Positions 24,329-30,379 of a stretch of DNA of 30,379 nt are shown here, in pieces; within the stretch, counting starts at the first letter, position 1, and every line of letters begins with the position of its first letter. Source of the DNA: CAZGAH01 sp964523295. GTDB lineage: Bacteria > Desulfobacterota > Desulfovibrionia > Desulfovibrionales > Desulfovibrionaceae. The position numbers and the translations under genes are program-made. A model generated the notes under the pieces. That model did no database searches. It was not told where the DNA came from and saw only the letters and a program-made list of their open reading frames with translations. The stretch lies in assembly GCA_964523295.1 (NCBI GenBank), contig CAZGAH010000053.1, positions 1-30,379 of the forward strand, read 5' to 3'.

Positions 24329-25490
24329 CTGCGCCTACGGGATCGCCGGCGATATGTTTCTGGCCGCGCTGGCCGACCTGGGCTGCGAACTGAGCGAACT
24401 GGAACGCCTTTTCCGCCGCGTACTGGCCCTTCGCCTGGAGCTGCGCGAAGAGCGACGCCAGGGGCTGGCAGGCCGGCGCCTGTGCGTAACGCTGGAGCAG
24501 GAACAACCGCTACGGCATCTGGAACAGATCGCCGAGTGCATCGAACGCCTGGACCTGACCGCATCGGTTCGGGAGCGCGCCCTGCAGGCCTTCTCCCGGC
24601 TGGCCGACGTCGAGGCCGCGGCCCACGGCATTCCGCGCGCGGCGGTGCATTTTCACGAGCTGGGTGCTGCGGATACGCTGGTGGATATCGTCGGCGCGTT
24701 CTGGGCCCTGGAGCGATTGGGAATCGAGCGCGTCCTTTCGAGCCCGCTGCCCTGGTTCCGGGGAGAAATACGCTGCGCGCACGGCGTGCTGACGCTTCCG
24801 GCGCCAGCCACGACGGCGTTGCTCGCCGGGAAACCGGTCTACCCGACCGCGTTCACGCAGGAAATGATCACGCCCACCGGAGCGCTGCTGCTGGATCAGC
24901 TGGTCGACGACTACGTTTCCGGCCCCCAGGGCCGACTTCTCAGCCAGGGGCTGGGCTACGGCAGCATGGAAACGGGCGGCGGCTTGCGCGCCTTTCTCTT
25001 CGATGCGCAGGAAACGGCACGAACGGACGCGGCACCAGGCGAACGGGAGCAGGTCTGGGTTCTGGAGAGCAACCTGGACCAGCTGAGCGGCGAAGATTTG
25101 GGCGGCGTGTTTTCCGCGTTGCTGTGCGCCGGGGCGCTCGACGCCGTCTATCTGCCCGGGGTGATGAAAAAAAACCGCCCCGGCGGCGTATTGCAGGTGA
25201 TATGCCGACCGCAGGACCTGGCAGCCGTGGAGCAGGCCTTTTTCCGCCATACGCTCACGCTGGGGCTTCGCCGAACGCTGGTGGAACGCGTCGTTCTTCC
25301 CCGACGCCAGACCATGGCGGATACGCCGCTCGGACAGGTGCGGGCCAAATGCTTCACCCTGGATGGCCGGGAATACCTGGTGTTCGAATACGAAGAGCTG
25401 ACCCGCCTGGCGGAGCAGACCGGCCGGACGGTGGCGGAACTGAGACTGCTGCTTGGCCGGGGGCGATGTATCGAATCCGCGCGGCCTTGA
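24309..25490 (+). CDS. larC: LarC, nickel-pincer cofactor biosynthesis protein (DUF111)
   Basis: LarC inserts nickel into the pyridinium dithiocarboxylate precursor to complete the nickel-pincer nucleotide cofactor of lactate racemase and related enzymes. The protein has 393 residues. Family landmarks are YLDCAYGIAGDM at the N-terminus, HFHELGAADTLVDIVG near residue 115, LPWFRGEIRCAHGVL, MITPTGALL and the C-terminal-domain motif ESNLDQLSGEDLGGV. In some bacteria LarC is made as two parts through a programmed frameshift; here one continuous frame covers both. ATG 24309 is preceded by AAGGA and lies inside the end of lpxB (20-base overlap). larA, larB and larE are not in the window, so the cofactor's user is elsewhere or the protein serves another enzyme. 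Confidence 0.9.
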   Translation: MPALYLDCAYGIAGDMFLAALADLGCELSELERLFRRVLALRLELREERRQGLAGRRLCVTLEQEQPLRHLEQIAECIERLDLTASVRERALQAFSRLADVEAAAHGIPRAAVHFHELGAADTLVDIVGAFWALERLGIERVLSSPLPWFRGEIRCAHGVLTLPAPATTALLAGKPVYPTAFTQEMITPTGALLLDQLVDDYVSGPQGRLLSQGLGYGSMETGGGLRAFLFDAQETARTDAAPGEREQVWVLESNLDQLSGEDLGGVFSALLCAGALDAVYLPGVMKKNRPGGVLQVICRPQDLAAVEQAFFRHTLTLGLRRTLVERVVLPRRQTMADTPLGQVRAKCFTLDGREYLVFEYEELTRLAEQTGRTVAELRLLLGRGRCIESARP

Positions 25491-25505
25491 GGTTCCGGAG
25501 ATGAA

Positions 25506-26408
25506 TCAGTTCACGATGTAGCGTTCCGGATTCACGCACACGCCGTTGAGTCGCACCTCGTAATGGAGATGCGGCCCGGTGCTGCGTCCGGAAGTGCCCA
25601 TGAAACCGATGGTGTCGCCGCGTTTCACCGAATCGCCTTCCTTGACCGCCACCTGCTGGAGATGCGCGTAGCGGGTGGCCAGACCGTTGCCGTGTTTGAT
25701 CATGAGCGTGTTGCCGTAGCCGCCGTCCACGCCATTGAAGACCACGACCCCGCGTGCCGGCGCCTTGACCGGGGTGCCCAGACGTCCGGAAATATCCAGC
25801 CCGGGATGCATTTCGCGCTGACCGGTGAAGGGCGAGATGCGCTGGCCGAATCCAGAGCTGATCCAGCCCTCGGCAGGCCATATCGTCGGCGTTGCGGCGA
25901 GCAGGTCCTCGTGCCCGCGCAACGAGTCGAGCAGCTCCTGCTGACGCAGTTCTTCCATACGCACGTCGACATTCAACTGATTCAAGAAGTTATGCATCTT
26001 GCGGGCGATCAGTTCCTGGCGATGGATGGGCAGATAGGTTTTTGAAAACGTCGCGGAATCCGCCCCGCCCGTGGCCGACGTGGGCTCGAAATGGGAATCG
26101 AGATTGAGCATGACCCGAAGTCTCGTGTCGAAGTCGCGGACGCGAGCCATGTCTTTTTCCATGGTCTTGAGCTTGCTGGTCAGGCTGAGCAGCTGACTTT
26201 TCTGCTCGTCGATAGTCTTTTCCGAATTGCGCAGCTGGTACCTGGCGTAGCTGTAGCGGGGAAAATAAGTCCAGTAATGCAGACTGCCGGCGATCAGGGC
26301 AACGACCAACCCGACAGCGGCAAATATCGTCCATCCGCGGAGATGAAACTTCTTACAAACGCCTTCGTTCTCCTTGAATATGACGACATGGTATTTTCGA
26401 AGCAGCAT
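25506..26408 (-). CDS. M23 (LytM) peptidase with membrane anchor and coiled coil
   Basis: A 300-residue cell-wall peptidase. A basic N-terminus is followed by one membrane helix at about residues 25-43, a coiled-coil region at about 55-100, a linker with a second helical stretch at about 125-172, and a C-terminal M23 domain from about 195. The zinc ligands are intact: His201 and Asp205 (HPGLD) and His282 in HLH, with His249 (YAHL) and His280 also in place. An active endopeptidase in the periplasm is therefore expected, unlike EnvC/NlpD-type inactive LytM proteins. ATG 26408 is chosen because GGGAGG lies just upstream; the frame is open back to 26510, but that extension has no support. The gene converges with larC, 15 bases apart, and lies 158 bases downstream of the PP-loop gene. 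Confidence 0.93.
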   Translation of the reverse strand: MLLRKYHVVIFKENEGVCKKFHLRGWTIFAAVGLVVALIAGSLHYWTYFPRYSYARYQLRNSEKTIDEQKSQLLSLTSKLKTMEKDMARVRDFDTRLRVMLNLDSHFEPTSATGGADSATFSKTYLPIHRQELIARKMHNFLNQLNVDVRMEELRQQELLDSLRGHEDLLAATPTIWPAEGWISSGFGQRISPFTGQREMHPGLDISGRLGTPVKAPARGVVVFNGVDGGYGNTLMIKHGNGLATRYAHLQQVAVKEGDSVKRGDTIGFMGTSGRSTGPHLHYEVRLNGVCVNPERYIVN

Positions 26409-26566
26409 AAAGCCTCCCGGACGGACAGGGTATGTCGTGGCGCAGTCGTTGCCGGCACACAACCCGAGCCGGACGGATAAACTGTTCCAACAAACTGAAA
26501 TCGCGGACAATCCAATTCAAATACCGGTCTCGTTCCGCGTTCCCTTCGGGCAAGATATTCAGAGTA

Positions 26567-27316
26567 TTATGCTTTTTTCATCGCCCGGTCAAGCGCATAC
26601 CGGCGCAACCCGTTGAGCAGATTGCGGCGGATGCGCTTGTCCGCGGCAGGGCCGGAGTCGATCCATCTGGAGAAGTCGCTTCGCCGGGTCTGCCCGGACG
26701 AGGGGCAGGGATTGGACCAGATCGGAAGCTCCCACTGCCGGCAGGCCCGGGAGATGGTCTCCTTGGACAGCCAGAGCAACGGACGGATGACTTCCAGCTC
26801 GCCGCCGAAAAATCCCTCCCGGATGCTCATACCGTCCACGCGCCCGTTCTGGAACAGGTTGAGAAAAAACGTACTCGCCAGATCGTCGCTGGTATGGCCG
26901 AAGGCCAGGTGGGTAAGCCGGTAGCTCCGGCACAGGTCGAAAAGCCGCTTGCGCCGATGCCAGGCACAAAAAAAGCAGGGCGAGTTCTTGCGGTTCTCGG
27001 GACTGTGCGCCCGGGGACCATGGTCGGTCGCCTCGATGTGCGCCGGCAGTCCGTGCCGGGCGACCCAGTCGGTCAACGGGACGTGGTTGTCCCTGTCGAA
27101 TCCGGGATTGCAATGCAGGACCATCAGCTCGAACTTCACGGGTACGATGCGCTGCCGGAGCATGAGCACCTTGAGCAGAACAAAGCTGTCCTCCCCGCCC
27201 GAGACCGCCACTCCCAGCCGGGCTCCCGGCCGCAACATCCCGGTCTGCTGCATCAGCTTGCCGGCGCTGGTCACGCAGGTCTTCTGGGCGAAACTCAATT
27301 TTTCCCACTGAGCCAT
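26567..27316 (-). CDS. TtcA-like PP-loop ATPase (probable tRNA thiolation family)
   Basis: A 249-residue PP-loop (adenylating) protein. The ATP loop reads SGGEDS at residues 39-44, where TtcA has Lys in place of Glu; x in SGGxDS is variable in the superfamily. It then has PCFFC (Cys114, Cys117), GHTSDDLAS at 140-148, and a third candidate Cys204 in NPCPSSG. Two cysteines in the middle plus one near the end match the iron-sulfur ligands of TtcA, which thiolates C32 of tRNA, and of other TtcA/TtuA-type enzymes. The ATG at 27316 starts just where homology would begin; a GTG at 27358 would add 14 unlikely residues. The gene follows the unrecognised 570-residue protein by 61 bases on the same strand. 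The exact substrate is uncertain. Confidence 0.82.
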   Translation of the reverse strand: MAQWEKLSFAQKTCVTSAGKLMQQTGMLRPGARLGVAVSGGEDSFVLLKVLMLRQRIVPVKFELMVLHCNPGFDRDNHVPLTDWVARHGLPAHIEATDHGPRAHSPENRKNSPCFFCAWHRRKRLFDLCRSYRLTHLAFGHTSDDLASTFFLNLFQNGRVDGMSIREGFFGGELEVIRPLLWLSKETISRACRQWELPIWSNPCPSSGQTRRSDFSRWIDSGPAADKRIRRNLLNGLRRYALDRAMKKA

Positions 27317-27377
27317 CGACACGCCGCCTGGATACGGTTCCTGTAAAAGGCCCGGCACGATCCGGGCGACGCTCCAC

Positions 27378-29090
27378 TCAAGGAAAACGGGACACGCCGG
27401 GACGCGGACCGATGTCGTACCGCGCCAGAACCTCGCCCAGCCGCTGCGAAAGTTTCGTCGTCACCTTGGCCAGCTGCGCCAGGTTGATGACCACTTGATG
27501 ATCGGACCGGAACGAGGCCTTGGCCCAAAGCGTGATCAGCATCCGGCGCAACGTGTCCCCGATATGAAAAAACTCGATGAGTTCCTTGAATTCCTGGGCT
27601 GTTCTGGACCGAAAAAGCTTCTGGTCCGGAGCCGAGGGGTCGTCCTCCCAGAATTTTTTCTCGCGGATGCGATTCATGCCGTAGGGATATAATTTCTGGA
27701 TCGCCTCCTGGGGGACACGACGCAGGCGAATGGTGCGTACGAAAAGCTTGCCGCCCTCCTCGCGCCCTTTTTCCTGCAGCTGAAAGCAGAAACATCCCCC
27801 CAGAAGCATCTGCATGGCGGCGTTCATGTTGTTCTGATCCGTGGCCTCGATCTGGGCGAGCACGGCCGCGCGCTCCTGGGGCTTCAACTCGCGAAAGGCC
27901 CGGCTGCAATCGCCGAAAATGATCGACCGCGCCAAAACAACACCGGCAGCCATGGCTAACACCTGGGCCTTGAGAAACACCTTCTGGACGGTCTCGTCCT
28001 GCTCCTCGGCGCCCGGTTCCTGCTGCGCGGCCGCTCCTGCCTTTTCGGGTTCAGCTGCCGGAAGCGACGCCGCGACAGAGTCAGACGCATTCCCGTCAGC
28101 CGGGGCAACAAGTCCGGCGTCTGTCGCCAGGGCCTCTGACTGAGGCGCCGATTGCGAAGAGGACGTGCTCGATAATGTCTCCGATTTCCCGGACGATTCA
28201 CCCGGCGGCGTCGACGTCAGGCTGGCTCCGGTGTTCTCTCCGTGGCCATAGGCCTGATAAAAATTATCGGCCAGCTGCGAAATGGAAATGATGCGGGCCA
28301 CCTGCCCCAGGGCTTTGGGTTCGAGGTAGACGTTGAGCAGGCTGCATTCGGCGCTTTCCAGAAAATCACTGACAAACCCCTGCACGCGCCTGGCGGCCTC
28401 GTCGGCGCTCCGGCTGGCAAAGGCTGCCTGGATACGTGTCGGCTTGATTTCCGTATCATGATAGCCCACGGCGACAAGCAGATCATCCTGACAAAAACTG
28501 ATCGTGAGCGTAGTCTTGTCCCGCGTGAGCGCATACTGCTTCCGGGCCAGAAGCTGTGTATAGGCCAGCTCCAGCTGCGCACAGACTATACGCTCGACAT
28601 GGCTGCGCCACCAGGCCTCGTTGAATTCGACCGTAGCCGTGATATCGTTCATGACTTCCAGAGTCGACGCGCCGAAAAGCCTGACCATGGCGTGAGCCAG
28701 ATTGTCCTTGGTCAGGCTCATGACATAGACGATACCCTGGATGCACTGAACGAGAAGGGATTCGACATTGATGATCGCGGCCTGATGCTCGTCGATCTCG
28801 GCCTGGTTCCGGGCTGACGAGGCCTTGGCGTACTTGTTTATGGACAGCAGGAAATCCGCCAGCCATTCCCGGATAAAGTCATAGGCCGGCAGACCTACCG
28901 ACCGGTGACAAACGATGTCGATGATGCTGCTCTGTTCGGTCTCCAGAAGGGGAAATTCATCGATCCGGTCCATGTTGCCATGAATGAACACCTGGAGCAT
29001 CTCCCGTTCCAGTACTTCCTTGACCGCGCTGCGCTCTTTCAAGTCCTGGTATTTTTCCAGATAGCTGCGCAAGCGTTGGTCTTGATTCAT
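27378..29090 (-). CDS. Unrecognised 570-residue two-part protein
   Basis: I do not recognise this protein. It has no signal peptide and no clear membrane helix, so it is probably cytoplasmic. The N-terminal part (about residues 1-280) is mixed helical and strand, opening with a charged helix (RLRSYLEKYQDLKER) and containing scattered cysteines. A low-complexity Ser/Ala/Glu/Gln/Pro linker spans about 283-365. The C-terminal part (about 366-570) begins with a hydrophobic helix, contains CFCF near 432, and ends in a basic helical segment. The linker suggests two separately folded domains. The start ATG 29090 has only a weak ribosome-binding site. It lies 61 bases before the PP-loop gene and 180 bases after the GGDEF-EAL gene on the same strand. 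Composition is like its neighbours, and the frame is long and uninterrupted. Confidence 0.8.
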   Translation of the reverse strand: MNQDQRLRSYLEKYQDLKERSAVKEVLEREMLQVFIHGNMDRIDEFPLLETEQSSIIDIVCHRSVGLPAYDFIREWLADFLLSINKYAKASSARNQAEIDEHQAAIINVESLLVQCIQGIVYVMSLTKDNLAHAMVRLFGASTLEVMNDITATVEFNEAWWRSHVERIVCAQLELAYTQLLARKQYALTRDKTTLTISFCQDDLLVAVGYHDTEIKPTRIQAAFASRSADEAARRVQGFVSDFLESAECSLLNVYLEPKALGQVARIISISQLADNFYQAYGHGENTGASLTSTPPGESSGKSETLSSTSSSQSAPQSEALATDAGLVAPADGNASDSVAASLPAAEPEKAGAAAQQEPGAEEQDETVQKVFLKAQVLAMAAGVVLARSIIFGDCSRAFRELKPQERAAVLAQIEATDQNNMNAAMQMLLGGCFCFQLQEKGREEGGKLFVRTIRLRRVPQEAIQKLYPYGMNRIREKKFWEDDPSAPDQKLFRSRTAQEFKELIEFFHIGDTLRRMLITLWAKASFRSDHQVVINLAQLAKVTTKLSQRLGEVLARYDIGPRPGVSRFP

Positions 29091-29223
29091 GGTATGATTC
29101 CGGGATTGCTCTGAAGGCGGCTTCGCCGGTTCGTTGGATCAGCGTCAACACAAGGGCTGACGGTGACGTTCGCACAAGAGCGGCTCCGGTGGCCGCGGCG
29201 TGCGACTCGAATCAGGGACAGGC

Positions 29224-29248
29224 GCATTCCTGACGTCGGAAGGAATGC
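29224..29248. repeat. Inverted repeat downstream of the GGDEF-EAL gene
   Basis: GCATTCCT at 29224-29231 and AGGAATGC at 29241-29248 are exact complements around a nine-base loop, 23 bases after the EAL stop codon on the minus strand. No T run follows, so it is not a canonical terminator; it may still be a 3'-end stem. Confidence 0.5.
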
Positions 29249-29270
29249 ATCAGGCCATACCCTGAAGATG

Positions 29271-30379
29271 TCAACGCGTCAATCCGTGCGCCAGCAGTGT
29301 TTCAGCATCCTTGCCGGAGACAGGCTTGGAAAAGAAATAGCCCTGGACGTATTCGCACTGTTGCTGCATGAGCATACCGAGCTGCTGCGAGGTCTCTACG
29401 CCCTCGGCAACGACCTTCTTGTTCAGCGTATGCGCCAGGATAATGATTGCCCTCACGATTTCCAGCCCGTTGCCCTCGGATTTCATGTTCAGTATGAACG
29501 ACTTGTCGATCTTGATCGTGTCGGCCGGCAGGCGTTGCAGATACGCCAGGGAAGAATAGCCTGTCCCGAAATCGTCGATGCTCAGGGATACGCCCATGTC
29601 GCTCAGTTTCTGGAGTATGGACGTCGCTCGCTCGGGATTTTCCATGACCAGACTCTCCGTAATCTCCAGCTTCAGCGACGACGCAGGCAAGGCGGTCTGT
29701 TCGAGCGCGTCGCGAACCTGGTCGAGAAAAGTCGAAGAACTGAGTTGTCTGGCCGAAATGTTCACGTTGACAGCCAGATCCCTGCTTCCCGGAAACTGCG
29801 CGCGCCATTGGGCCAGTTGCCGGCAGGCCTCGATCAGCACCCATTCCCCCGCCGGAACTATCAGCCCGAGCTGCTCCAGCATGGGGACGAACACCCCGGG
29901 CATCACCAGCCCGGTGTCGGGATGCTCCCAGCGCAGCAAGGCCTCGAAGGCTGCTATCTCGCCGTTGTACAAGCTGACAATCGGTTGATAATATAAACGA
30001 AATTCATCCCTCTCCAGGGCCCTGCGCAGCTCCGTCTCCTTTTTCAGCCTCGAAACGGNNNNNNNNNNCATTGAACACGGCGAAGGCCCGCGTCTGGTCA
30101 TTCCTGGAGCGATACATGGCCGTGTCCGCGTCGTCGAGCATGGCCTCGGCCGTGGAATATTCCTGACTGCTCATCACGATGCCGGAACTCACCGTGGTGA
30201 AGACTTCGTGGCCTTCAATGTTCAGCGGATCCTTGAGCGCCTGGTTGATGCGCTCGATTACCCGGATGGCGTCGGCTGTTTCCTGCACGTCGCTGAGCAG
30301 CAGCGCGAACTCATCGCCGCCGAGACGCGCGCAGAGGTCTTCAGTCCGCAGACAGACGAGCAACACCTTGGCGACCTGC
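29271..30379 (-). CDS. GGDEF-EAL cyclic-di-GMP protein, partial, interrupted by an assembly gap
   Basis: One gene, not two. The N-terminal portion runs off the right edge. The GGDEF domain has the active-site RLGGDEF and ends DDADTAMYRSR, then AFAVFN. The EAL domain starts VSRLKKETELRRALERDEF and carries YYQPIV, EALLRW, EITESLV, DDFGTGYSSL, KIDKSF and the EGVE loop, so both diguanylate cyclase and phosphodiesterase motifs appear intact. Ten N (30059-30068) separate them; frames on either side differ by one, which is an artefact of the gap size, since related proteins join these segments with only a few residues. Such proteins make or degrade cyclic di-GMP. An N-terminal sensor domain is probably outside the window. 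The C-terminus is complete (stop TGA 29271-29273). Confidence 0.9.
30059..30068. other. Assembly gap of ten N
   Basis: Ten undetermined bases in the linker between the GGDEF and EAL domains. The number is a placeholder, because the reading frames on the two sides do not match with ten bases inserted. Confidence 0.98.

Noticed and set aside
1..30379. CRISPR array, tRNA or rRNA genes
   Set aside because: No regularly spaced direct repeats and no recognisable tRNA or rRNA segments were seen on reading through.

Overview
The window comes from a GC-rich, Gram-negative bacterium with lipid A. LpxB, an RND pump with a lipoprotein-like adaptor, periplasmic proteases and several envelope proteins all point that way. 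The mix (FapA/DUF342, LarC, a single-cluster ferredoxin beside a DsrE-like protein, FIST and histidine kinase signalling) fits the former Deltaproteobacteria, probably a sulfate-reducing Desulfovibrionales relative. That placement is inference from gene content; no rRNA or other marker is present. No tRNA, rRNA or CRISPR array was seen.

Layout. The first ~360 bases are AT-rich, unlike the rest, and open with a partial reading frame that may be the C-terminus of a transposase. On the plus strand follow a very large membrane-anchored alpha-2-macroglobulin with an intact thioester motif (653-6310) and a FapA/DUF342 protein (6515-8536). A long minus-strand block then reads right to left. A two-domain M16 protease (19808-17115) has its own strong rho-independent terminator. 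Next come a FIST sensor, a PAS/PAS histidine kinase, a DsrE-like protein and a ferredoxin (16961-13340). The block ends with an RND adaptor and pump whose genes overlap by 4 bases (13207-8655).

From 20151 the plus strand carries envelope genes: a GT2 glycosyltransferase, a stand-alone LAB_N membrane protein, a VTT/TVP38 membrane protein, three small genes (membrane peptide, zinc ribbon with membrane helix, Cys-rich lipoprotein), lpxB and larC. LpxB and LarC reading frames overlap. The right end is on the minus strand: a GGDEF-EAL cyclic-di-GMP protein cut by an assembly gap of ten Ns and running off the window, an unrecognised 570-residue protein, a TtcA-like PP-loop ATPase, and an M23 peptidase with membrane anchor and coiled coil.

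Themes are envelope construction and defence (alpha-2-macroglobulin, M16, M23, RND, LpxB, LAB_N/GT2) and signalling (FIST-kinase, GGDEF-EAL). The leads most worth following are the FIST-kinase pair, which has the arrangement of the NosP/NahK nitric-oxide sensing pair, the unrecognised protein next to the PP-loop ATPase, and the cluster of three small cysteine-rich or membrane proteins before lpxB.
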